DNA from: Goniomonas avonlea
Taxonomy: Eukaryota > Cryptophyceae > Goniomonadida > Goniomonadaceae
Length of the DNA: 11,041 nt
Assembly: GCA_003573635.1 (NCBI GenBank)
Contig: QUTJ01031350.1
Span: forward strand, 1-11,041
Reading direction: 5' to 3'
Shown here: in pieces, positions 1 through 7,546 of the stretch
How the letters are laid out: each line of letters starts with the position of its first letter
Numbering within the stretch: position 1 is the stretch's first letter
The notes under the pieces: generated by a model
What the model was told of the DNA's origin: nothing
The model's input: the letters and a program-made list of their open reading frames with translations, nothing else
Databases searched by the model: none
Position numbers and translations under genes: made by a program

Positions 1-260
1 CACCCACTCACCCACCCACTCACTGACACCCGCCTCCGCTCCCCCCCCCTCTGTGTGTGTGTGCGAGAGCGAGAGAGACAGCCTGCTCCCATATTGTGCA
101 CAGCAGGGACACACGAGGGCAGTGGCACACCGACACACGACACAGCCTGGGCACACACCGAGGTGACAGACTGGCTGTGCACAGCAGGGACACACGAGGG
201 CACAGCCTTGTCCTCTCCGTTGTCCCGCTCCACGTCTCCTCTCCTGACAGCGAGCAACAG
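1..260. repeat. Simple sequence and a 27-bp direct repeat
   Basis: The window opens with CACCC/CACTC-type simple sequence, a C run and a GT run, followed by GA-rich sequence. A block of about 27 bp beginning TGTGCACAGCAGGGACACAC occurs at about 95-121 and again at about 176-202, some 81 bp apart, with related CACACGAC/CACACCGA sequence between. Open frames here have repeat-driven, low-complexity composition and no recognisable domain, so I call no gene. Confidence 0.75.
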
Positions 261-388
261 ACCTTAGGCGGAAGTGTGTGCCAACTTGTGCTGTCGCTCC
301 GAACCCTGGGCTACATATATATTGACGTTTTCGGCACTCTCGACGGTATACGGAACCCTGTGCCACATATTTCCTACCCCATTATCGC

Positions 389-1030
389 ATCCACTTAAAC
401 TCTTGCGGTCTACTTGAAACACCAATCCTGACACCGGATGCATATACCTCCACGATAGCCTCACACTTGAGGTCGCCTTGAAACGCCCTTCCTGAATCCA
501 TCCTCGACGGTTTACGGAACCCGTATCTACCGTCATCTACCACACTACCACACCCACTTAAACTCTTGCGGTCTACTTGAAACGCCATTCTTTGAAAAAC
601 TGAAACCGGATCCATATACCTCCATGATAGTCACACTTGAGGTCTTCTTGAACGCTCTTCTTGAAACCAGATGCATATACCTCCACGATAGTCTGAGGTC
701 TTCTTGAAACGCTCTTCTTGAAACCGGACGCCTCTACCCCACGACAGCCACACACCTCCGCGATCGCCTGAAAGCTGAGTGCAAGACGCACACCTCCATA
801 ATCGAGGTATAACTACACGCTTAGTCTGAAACCTCTGGAACTGCAAGACACACTTTCTGGAAGTGCAAGACACACACCTCCATAATCGACGTATGGCTGC
901 AGCCTGAAACCTCTGGCTTCAGCTCGGGGAGTAAGACATAACCTACAAGATAGACACATACCTCCACTCTAGTCCCCGAAACCTCTGGCTACAGCTCGCG
1001 GTGTAAGACACATACCTCCATGATATTCGC
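389..1030. repeat. Degenerate minisatellite with a unit of about 60 bp
   Basis: Imperfect copies of a unit can be followed through the block. The unit contains CATATACCTCCACGATAG (near 441, 613 and 674), then CACACTTGAGGTCTTCTTGA, then a GAAACGC(T/C)CTTC segment. A 30-bp block starting CCACTTAAACTCTTGCGG is identical at 391-420 and 554-583. From about 780 the units become more diverged (ACACACCTCCATAATCGA, ACATACCTCCATGATA) and alternate with GAAACCTCTGGCT(T/A)CAGCTCG near 905 and 980. The minus-strand open frames here are made of the repeat and look non-coding. The block may be intronic or intergenic. Confidence 0.8.
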
Positions 1031-1193
1031 CTCCTTGATGAATCGGTTGCAGTTAATTGTGGAAGCCGCCTGGGAGACTGTCATGACCAGGAGGAGAGGC
1101 AGAGAGGGAGAGAGCGAAGGAGGAGGGCACTAGATCTATCTCTATCTATAGATGTGAATATATCTGTTACTATCTCTATCTACACAACACATC
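1031..1193. other. Non-coding stretch with GA-rich tract and AGATCT/ATCT repeats
   Basis: No supportable gene. There is a purine-rich GGAGGAGAGGCAGAGAGGG-type tract near 1090-1130, then GGCACTAGATCTA and CTATCT/ATCTAT simple sequence near 1127-1185. Confidence 0.6.
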
Positions 1194-1710
1194 TGTTTCA
1201 GCACCTTGCGGAAATAAAGCAACGTCTTGCAGACCAGTCATGAACGAATGAAGACAAGCGACAAAATGACGGAAGAGCACACACACACACACACACAGTG
1301 AGCAAGGCGACGAGAGGATGGGGGCAGACCGAAAAAGATACGCTCCATTATGAGCGACCTCACGAGCTATAACTATCTCTATCTCTCCGGCTGGTACCAA
1401 TACCAGCCTGACGCGTAGCAAGTAGGCACTAGATCTACATCAGCACTAGGCACAGGCACTAGATCTAAATCACAACGACAAGGAGACGGAAGCACACACA
1501 CACATTGAACAAGGCGACAAGAGGATGGGGGCAGACCGAAAAGGATACGCTCCACGAAATGAGCGACCTTGAGCGGGAGGGCACTAGAGGGCACTAGATC
1601 TAGCTCTGTCTCTAGATCTATCTCTCTATCTATAACTCTCTACATCGAGACCAACTATCTCAATATCTACATCAGCACCTCGTGCTGGGTGCGGAAGTAA
1701 AACTGCGTCG
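1194..1710. repeat. Duplicated about 90-bp block flanked by AGATCT repeats
   Basis: The segment at about 1268-1361 (GACGGAAG, a CA run, then GAGGATGGGGGCAGACCGAA and a CGCTCCA...GAGCGACCT end) recurs with few changes at about 1485-1571. GGCACTAGATCTA is repeated near 1127, 1425, 1457 and 1588. A third related pair, AGCACCTTGCGGAAATAAAG near 1200 and AGCACC...TGCGGAAGTAAAAC near 1674, suggests the unit once included more flanking sequence. No coding sequence is recognised. Because fimbrin reads leftward into this block, it may be fimbrin intron sequence. Confidence 0.7.
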
Positions 1711-1773
1711 TGCCGGCAAACACCAGACATAGACAAATGAAAGCTCGACAGCAGGAACGAGTTTCACCCTACC

Positions 1774-2852
1774 TGCAGCACGAGTGTTGCGCGCCCAGCG
1801 GGTGGTTGGTGCAGAGCTTGTCCCAAATCAGGGAGAAGCGGTTTCCCAGCGTACTCAAGGGCTCTGAACAGTCCACACAGGGCCCGGCCATCCTGCGGTC
1901 CGGTTCAACAATCGATGCACGCAAGTTCGAGGCCTCAAAGAGAAGGGTAGCGTTCGTTGTCGTGTGCTGAGGCTCATTTGTAAAGTTGTGGGGCTGAACA
2001 CACCTTGAGGTCAGACCCCAAATTAGTAATGGGCTCAAGCTTCTGACGAGCCAAATGATGGTTCACCCATCGCAGCACCAGTTCCTCCTGATTCAGGCGG
2101 TCCCACGCTGACATTGTGTCAAAAATAAACCTCGTCAGAAACACAACGCACTTGAAGTATCTTCGCCGGGCTTCAGAAGCACAACCATTTCAGGGTGGTT
2201 TTGGAGCACTTTGTGAAACAGTCCCAGCTGCACAGCAGAAAGATCAACAGAATTCAAAGACCATAGTTTGGGGACAAAATAAACACCTTGATAATTTGCC
2301 AAATGAGGCCCAAGATCAAGTGTGGCTGCGTCATGCCGTGTCAGGGCCACACAAAATCCGACAAAAGGCAGAACCTTGTGTTCCATCACATCGTTGGCCC
2401 CGATGTTGACAATTTTCATCCCCGTGGCAGCGGCGTTCGCAAGGAAAAATTCCAAGTTCTCTCCCTTCTCAAACTTACTGAGCGTGGCTTTCATATTGAT
2501 TTTCCTCTCGTCGACTGAGGATGGGACGGATTTGCTCAACAGCTTGTTCAGAACAACCCCAGACTCCATTTTGACGAAAAGGTCGTCGCCAGCATCAGAC
2601 AATGGAATATCAGTGAGGCCTTCATCCTGGAAAACTGTCATGGCGGGCTTTCCAGACTCTGGCTGTCACCTTCAGCTGATCGTTGACATACTCCACAAAG
2701 GCTGACTTTTCCTCCTCCGAATAATAATGGCTGGCTCCTTGACGGCCCTGAAGCACAACCCCCTACAAGTAAAGATAAATGTGAGGGTCTGGGCGAGAAA
2801 AGATTCTGCTGCGTCTGACCTCTGGTTTCTGGGTCAAGTTCGCCTCCGACAT
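1774..2852 (-). CDS. FIM: Fimbrin/plastin (actin-bundling protein), 5' part, multi-exon
   Basis: Fimbrins cross-link actin filaments in the cytoplasm through four calponin-homology (CH) domains in two tandem pairs; the family is usually about 600 residues or more, and about 258 are readable here. Minus-strand exons: 2852-2820, 2747-2670, 2626-2375, 2325-2287, 2227-2152, 2107-2004 and, less surely, 1966-1774. All junctions are GT-AG with matching phase; introns are 72, 43, 49, 59, 44 and 37 nt. The spliced protein shows the CH1 signature: YSEEEKSAFVEYVNDQLK, VPSSVDERKIN, GENLEFFLANAAATG, VNIGANDVMEHK, then PHLILGLIWQIIK, which appears only after splicing. The CH1-CH2 linker follows (PGEDTSTWDRLNQEELVLRW, VNHHL, then ITNLGSDLK). 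The last exon should carry CH2 but matches poorly. The start at 2852 (MSEANLTQKPE) is the first plausible ATG; the N-terminal EF hands of animal and plant members are not seen upstream. The acceptor of exon 2 could also be TTGTAG, 18 nt earlier. The 3' part lies beyond the repeats or the left edge. Confidence 0.9.
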
Positions 2853-2949
2853 TGTGTTGGCCCTTTTCACGTCGTCCGCAAAATCGCATATGGGCACCGC
2901 GGTAATCGTCAACGGTACTACAAATACATACGCCTCTCATAAGCTTTCT
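2853..2949. promoter_or_regulatory. Probable bidirectional promoter / shared 5' region
   Basis: This 97-bp gap separates the fimbrin start (minus strand) from the preferred start of the beta-helix protein (plus strand). Both 5' ends must lie in or beyond it, so promoters are shared or overlap the other gene. I see no clear TATA box. The plus-strand frame stays open back to 2854, so a longer N terminus is formally possible. Confidence 0.45.
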
Positions 2950-4209
2950 ATGATCTCGGAAAAACTCATGTCGTCCGCCATGATGATCTCCTGGCTTCTC
3001 GCCGTTGTTTTTGCGCTCCTCGGAGAATCCTCAGCGACCATCAATGTGACGAGGGACTGTCCAGGTGTGATTGCAGATGGCCATACTGATGTCACTATCG
3101 GTTTGACTGCCTGCATTGCTGGTTGCATTAAAAGTGGGTGTCGGAGCGTGCTGCTCCCCTCTGGGGATTACCTCATCTCCAAAACTGTTTCCATCACTAC
3201 GGCAGGACCTCTCACCATTCAGGGTGAAGGGAAAGGGACAGTATTGCTCTGGGCTGGGGAATCTCACCTTCTGGATTTTCAGGGGGCAACGTCCCGACTC
3301 GTCCTTGCCAGCCTCAGCATCGTGTCCTCGGGCGACGGCCCGAAGAGTTCGACCGCCACCGCTGTGCGGTTTGACGAATCGTTCACACAGTCGCTCATCG
3401 ACGCAGTGTACGTTACTCAGGAAGGGCCTTCCAGCGATCTCCCGGTTGCCTTCAACCTCGGGAAGTTGACCGACAGCGTCACTCTGCGCGAGGTCCAGGT
3501 TTGGGGTGTATCGGGGACAGGTGTGGTCGTTGGGAAGGGTTCACAGGTGATTATCAAAGGTGGTCGAGTCATCGGAAATGGTGGTTCTGTGCGAGGGACC
3601 TCCGTGGGTGTGCACTGCACGGGAAACAACGGCGGCGTCCATGTTGACCAGACAGATCTCATCGCCCACCTCGAAGGCCTTCGTCTGGACAACTCCTCTG
3701 GTGCCGGCTCTAACAGAGAGATTTTCATTTCCCAAGCCACGTTTGACTCGTCTTGGCGTGGTGTCTCGGTGTATGACCACAGCTACATCGACATCTCGGG
3801 CTGCTGGGCCGCGTCGTCTGAAGACGCAAACATCTTCATCTCACCTCAGTCTGAAAACTGTCTTGTTTCGATAACAGGCGGTACGATATTCAACGCCTGC
3901 GCGGAGCAGGGTGGAGTGGCCGTCAACATGACCGCGGACCGCCGGTGTCGGGGCTTAGATGCAAATGCTGGCAGCTTCACGCTGACGGGGGTGCTGGTCA
4001 GGAACAACCAAGGCTTGGGCTTGTCAACCACTGAAGGAATGCGCCAGTACACCCTAACAGGGAACAAATTCTTTGGCAATGGCGCCTCGGTCAGTTTGCG
4101 GGGCTCTCACTTTGTGGCGACCGGGAATGTGTTCGACTCTAATACTCGGTGGCCGAATGTCCTCAACGGAACAGATCCCGTGGTGGCCAACAATTTCGGA
4201 TTTCCGTGA
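2950..4209 (+). CDS. Secreted right-handed parallel beta-helix (pectate-lyase-like) protein
   Basis: An uninterrupted 419-residue frame. The N terminus reads as a signal peptide: a charged start (MISEKLM), a hydrophobic stretch SWLLAVVFALLG and a small-residue cleavage region near ESSA, residues 26-29. The mature protein opens with GVIADGHTDVT and LPSGDYLISKTVSI, the pattern that begins pectate-lyase-3-type (phage tailspike, GH28/GH55-like) beta-helices. After that come many short beta-rich coils with G-N-D turns (for example VSGTGVVVGKGSQVIIKGG, SRLVLASLSIVSS, LTGNKFFGNG). Several N-glycosylation sequons (NVT, NSS, NMT, NGT) and multiple cysteines fit secretion. Catalytic residues cannot be assigned by eye, so lyase, hydrolase or non-enzymatic carbohydrate binding all remain possible. 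The 2950 ATG is chosen because it directly precedes the signal peptide; 2968 or 2980 would also work. Unlike its neighbours the gene has no introns, which suggests a retrocopy or horizontal acquisition. Confidence 0.83.
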   Translation: MISEKLMSSAMMISWLLAVVFALLGESSATINVTRDCPGVIADGHTDVTIGLTACIAGCIKSGCRSVLLPSGDYLISKTVSITTAGPLTIQGEGKGTVLLWAGESHLLDFQGATSRLVLASLSIVSSGDGPKSSTATAVRFDESFTQSLIDAVYVTQEGPSSDLPVAFNLGKLTDSVTLREVQVWGVSGTGVVVGKGSQVIIKGGRVIGNGGSVRGTSVGVHCTGNNGGVHVDQTDLIAHLEGLRLDNSSGAGSNREIFISQATFDSSWRGVSVYDHSYIDISGCWAASSEDANIFISPQSENCLVSITGGTIFNACAEQGGVAVNMTADRRCRGLDANAGSFTLTGVLVRNNQGLGLSTTEGMRQYTLTGNKFFGNGASVSLRGSHFVATGNVFDSNTRWPNVLNGTDPVVANNFGFP

Positions 4210-4545
4210 TGAAACTCTCGGAACACCTTGCGTTGCGTGGAGCCGTGCGGACACTGGTAACATAACTTCCTTTATCAGACTGGCTGCAACAGGACACTGT
4301 GCGCCTGGACCAGGGCGTACGCGGCTCATACACGGAGGCATGCTGCGGCATCGTCCACAGGAGCTCCTTGTCGATTCTTTAAATAGTTCAGCTTGACTTC
4401 GGAAGGCAGGCGATCAATAACAGATTCAGAAAAACTTGAGTCTCGGACATTGCATATCCGCTTAGAATAGAAGGAGGGGCGCTGCCTGCAACACAACTCG
4501 CTGTGTTGACGTGTGGCTGTGCGAAATCACTACGAGGGTCTGACT
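4210..4545. other. Non-coding 3' flank of the beta-helix gene
   Basis: Unique-looking sequence after the stop at 4207-4209. It presumably includes the 3' UTR. No AATAAA signal, RNA gene or coding exon could be recognised on either strand. Confidence 0.5.
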
Positions 4546-4835
4546 CCCCCCCCCCCCGGCCTGAATGGTGGTTCCGGTCTCGTTTTGCGCTCCATACTGG
4601 CCTGGCGTAAGCGTTTGGCAGGCAGAGTTGGGGGGAAGCGGGAGAGAGGAAGGGAGAGGAAGGGAGGAAGAGAGGAAGAGAAACGCAGCGTTGGGGAAGA
4701 GGGAGAGGAAACGGGGAGGAAGGGAACGGAAGCGGGAGGGGAAGGGAGCGGAAGAGAAGCGAGGGCGAGGAGACGGGCGGGAAGGGGAGGGGGGAGCCCC
4801 AGCAGGGAAGAGGGAAGCGAGAGGCAGAAAGACAC
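4546..4835. repeat. C12 run followed by a long polypurine tract
   Basis: A run of twelve C (4546-4557) precedes about 200 bp of nearly pure A/G on the plus strand (about 4627-4835) made of GGAAGGGAG, GAGGAAGAG and AAGCGGG-type words. The Arg/Glu/Gly-rich plus-strand frames and Ser/Pro/Leu-rich minus-strand frames are products of this composition, so I do not call them genes. Confidence 0.8.
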
Positions 4836-4856
4836 GCCCCTCGATGCCTGCTCCTG

Positions 4857-5190
4857 CAGCCTCCGCATCTGCGAACTCTGTGCCCGTCCGATCTTGGTCT
4901 GGGGCCACATCAGTCTCATCCGGAAAGTCGCCGCGTCCCGGCTGAGATCATGATCATGATCTGTGATCGAGATCATGATCATGAGCTGTGATCCACCGAG
5001 GTGGGTCCTCATCTGTGTTGACCGACCTATTGACCGGTCTCGGGGTCACCACACGGTTCACACTCGAACACCTCGGCATCTAACGGTCATGATCATGATC
5101 ATGATCATGAGCTGTGATCGTGGTCCCGAGGACCCACAGCCTCCGCATCTGTGTCGAACGACCTATTGACCGGCCTCTCGGGGAAACGAC
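4857..5190. repeat. Palindromic (ATGATC)n arrays inside a duplicated block
   Basis: Self-complementary hexamer arrays lie at about 4945-4982 (interrupted by CTGTGATCGA) and about 5087-5109. Both end in CATGAGCTGTGATC and are followed by related sequence ending CGACCTATTGACCGG (near 5028 and 5159), so a block of 70 bp or more is duplicated about 126 bp apart. CAGCCTCCGCATCTG occurs at about 4857 and 5138. GTGGGTCCTC near 5001 and GAGGACCCAC at 5129-5138 are inverted copies. No gene is evident. Confidence 0.75.
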
Positions 5191-5259
5191 CCGAGACAAA
5201 GAGCGACGAGTACACTTCGGCACCCAATGTGCCAGCAGCGCTGTTCCACTTGCTGCTGC

Positions 5260-5493
5260 TCGATGTGTCAAACGTCCGAACACGGCCAAGGACTCACGCA
5301 GCGGACACAGCGGCACAAGGCATCGAAAGCCGCAGTTCCTGGGCTGAATGACTTGATGCCCACATCGAACGCCGGGTTCCGGGTGTGCTGGGAGGGACAC
5401 ATGAACCCTGCATGTGTGTCTGTCTGCTCGATACTCGCGTCGGAAACGTTCGAACACGGCCAAGGACCCGCGCGGCGGACATCGAAAGGCAAC
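5260..5493. repeat. Diverged direct repeat of about 65 bp
   Basis: The segment at about 5260-5333 (CGAACACGGCCAAGGACTCA, then GCAGCGGACA and GGCATCGAAAG) matches about 5428-5493 (CGAACACGGCCAAGGACCCG, then GCGGCGGACATCGAAAGG). About 95 bp of unrelated sequence separates them. The overlapping short open frames contain no recognisable domain. Confidence 0.65.
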
Positions 5494-5593
5494 CTCGAGG
5501 GCTAATCGAAACTAATCCGCGACGGCATGTCCCCGAGTTGCCTCAAAGGTGTCTTGGGAGGACGCAGCGGTGACATGTCTCTGTGCAGTCGAG

Positions 5594-5710
5594 TTAAAGG
5601 GGGCTGTCAAGTTGGCGACACAATTTTGCAAAATTGAGATCACGCAGATTATCTGATCTAGTCAATTCCCATACTGTCTTTTGAAAGTGTGTCGCATGGC
5701 TGACAAGCCC
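5594..5710. mobile_element. MITE-like element, degenerate copy 1
   Basis: This segment of about 117 bp is homologous along its length to 10624-10757. Shared words in order are TTAAAGGG/CTAAAGGG, ACACAATTT, GAGATCAC, TTATCTG, TCAAT, TCTTTTGAAA and TGTGTC. Its left end (TTAAAGGGGGCTGTCAAGTT) is a rough inverted match to its right end (CATGGCTGACAAGCCC). It has no coding capacity. It lies 3' of, or in an intron of, the minus-strand winged-helix gene. Both copies also have CATGTCTCTG a short distance upstream, which could be chance or further shared flank. Confidence 0.65.
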
Positions 5711-5888
5711 AGGTGGAAATTCTTGCAGTTGCAAAAAACTCCACGACACCACACCACACTACCCACAACGCACAGCCTCCTGATCGGATGTTGGTGATCT
5801 GTTCCAGACCGCAGTTGGCAGAGAAACTCGTTACACTTTTGACTTTTCGCGAGCGTACACAAGAACATTTCGAGCGGCTTCGTCTTAC
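5711..5888 (-). other. Probable intron or 3' sequence of the winged-helix gene
   Basis: A good donor (GTAAGA, minus strand from 5888) ends the last confident exon of the winged-helix gene. Minus-strand frames continue for some distance here, but I find no domain or clear acceptor, so no further exon is assigned. An ACCACACCACACTACCC-type stretch lies near 5748-5765. Confidence 0.45.
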
Positions 5889-7308
5889 CTGTCCAGTCGT
5901 CGACCAGCACTCATTGGCGATGCATGGCTCTGGTCTGTCCAACCAGCGGGAGGTGGCATGGGCGGCCCTCTTGCCTGAGTCGCAGGCGTGCGATAAAACG
6001 TGTCAATTAGTCGGTCGAGGTCCAAATTGCGGCGGCAGGCACCACCCTGTCCTTGAAGCTCCTGTCTCCGGCTTGCTGCCGACGCTGACGAGAGCGGCAG
6101 GCAGAGCGACGAGCCAACGGCCATGGGCGAGACAGCCAGAGTTTCGGCGGCGGGACTGAGGGAGATCTCGAAACAGGGAGCTGGTGGTGACGCCACAGTG
6201 GCGTAGCTCATGGAAAACGAGCGAACCTCTTCATCTGGCTCGCCTTGAGCTTTCGCGGATTGCGATTCAGCTGTGACGGGAGACGCTGACGGCTTCTTCT
6301 TTGGAGCCGCAGGCTGTGAAGAGGGGCTACTGAGCCTGTACATGTAGGGCTCCTTGCAGCCGCCGAGCCCAGTGCGAATGATAGCTCCTGATTCGACCAT
6401 GTGACGCAGAGCTTTACCTGGGTCTCAACGTGAGATTGTTGGCTCTGAATTCGTCGGGCGTACCTGTTCCAGTGTTGTCTCCCACCAAATCTCGAATTGC
6501 GCGCTCGCGTACTGGGGCTGCTCCCAAGGCTGCCTGGATCTTCTTCTCCACCCGCGCAAGTCGCTTCGTGTCAAGGAAATCAGCCACTGCTGGCCTGCTA
6601 GAGAGCTAGAGATGGTGTCAGATCCACCAACATACAGATTGGGGCACCTTGTACTTATATGGGCTCTTCACTCCCCCTCTTCCCTTTCGAACAAGGGCCC
6701 CGTGGAATAGGAGGCGTCTCAGCACCTCCCTGGAATAGCGACTGTCGCCAACAATGGAGAGCACTTGTTTCTCGGTGTATCCAAGGGGATCACGCTCAGC
6801 AAACAAGGCGAGCATTTCATCATGTTTGCGGAGTTTCTTTTGGTCCGTGTTCCCACAGGTGCCGCTCGCTCCTGCATTGGATGGAGGGCTAACCCCCTTG
6901 GCGGGACATTGCACTGGACTGCATATTTTTGAAGCTGCCCGCCTTGAGTGCGGAGAGCATTTGGGCCAAGAGGGTGAAGTCGAAGTCCATGCTGATGCTG
7001 TACAGGAGCTTGTTGAAGCCAGGGCTGCGACAGGCAAAGATGGCTGCGTGTGTCATGTCAGCAGAGTTCGTTTTTGAAAGAAAAAAATGACATGCCTTCG
7101 CTTCAAAGGCAATGCGAGCTTTCTCAACCAGCCGTGAACTTGTTCGGGTGCTCTCAGCGAGCGAAACATTCTGAGGCTCGCCCGCAAGCTTCGGCTGGCT
7201 CCAGGTCACGACGTGCGCAAGGTTATCTTGAGACGACCGCTCGGAAACAGCGGCACGGCCGAAATGGAACTTGATCTTGCGTGGTCTGACAGGGCTTGGT
7301 CCCCGCAT
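5889..7308 (-). CDS. Protein with two tandem winged-helix-like repeats, unknown function
   Basis: Not a family I recognise. Minus-strand exons by phase: 7308-6915, 6871-6632, 6586-6464 and 6417-5889, with introns of 43, 45 and 46 nt. The 6631-6587 boundaries are the least certain; a donor at 6647 or another nearby is possible. A further 48-nt intron (7029-7076 region, in frame either way) is possible in exon 1. About 428 residues. Residues 1-130 are basic, then include FNKLLYSISMDFDFTLLAQ. Residues about 143-206 (KKLRKHDEMLALF...VGDSRYSREVLRRLLFHGA) and about 212-279 (LDTKRLARVEKKI...VGDNTGTGKALRHMVESGA) are clear repeats. Each ends in a hairpin 'wing', LVRKGRGGVKSPYKYK and IIRTGLGGCKEPYMYR. 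The helix-helix-helix-wing pattern suggests nucleic-acid binding. Residues 280-428 are a Ser/Ala/Pro-rich disordered tail. An upstream in-frame stop supports the 7308 ATG unless there is a 5' exon. The 3' end is unresolved. Confidence 0.68.
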
Positions 7309-7546
7309 GGCTGACTGAGGCGTCCTTCAAACTTGAAGGCTGGGGTGGATTTGGGGGCATGCTCATGGCGATCACCCATCAAAGACATTACCGTTCTTGG
7401 CTAATGTTTCTGATCAGCTCATTTTCGAATATAACNCCGCTCGTAAGTCAGGTTGAATTGATCATTGACTTTGACTCCATCTCCACGCCTCCCCAACAAG
7501 GTGACGAGAACCCAAGGTCACAGACCCTCACCTTTCATTCAGAGTT
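7309..7546. promoter_or_regulatory. Divergent intergenic region (probable shared promoter)
   Basis: This 238-bp gap separates the starts of the minus-strand winged-helix gene (7308) and the plus-strand LSD1-WW-FYVE-ARM gene (7547). It contains one ambiguous base at 7436. I see no certain TATA box or named factor site. A plus-strand frame runs through it but is out of phase with the downstream protein and is regarded as chance. Confidence 0.5.

Noticed and set aside
389-1030. CRISPR-like array
   Set aside because: Units are diverged, directly adjacent and lack unique equal-length spacers, and the context is eukaryotic. This is a minisatellite.
2727-2949. An N-terminal extension of the beta-helix protein or a separate plus-strand gene
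   Set aside because: These frames overlap fimbrin exons 1-2 in antisense, and the signal peptide is right after the 2950 ATG.
4462-5012. Overlapping 126-160 residue open frames on both strands
   Set aside because: They are produced by the polypurine tract and ATGATC repeats, giving Arg/Glu/Gly or Ser/Pro/Leu-rich strings without domains.
5658-5942. Minus-strand frames of 82-94 residues as a further exon of the winged-helix gene
   Set aside because: No domain, no convincing acceptor and phase match, and part overlaps the MITE-like element. It is left as possible intron or 3' sequence.
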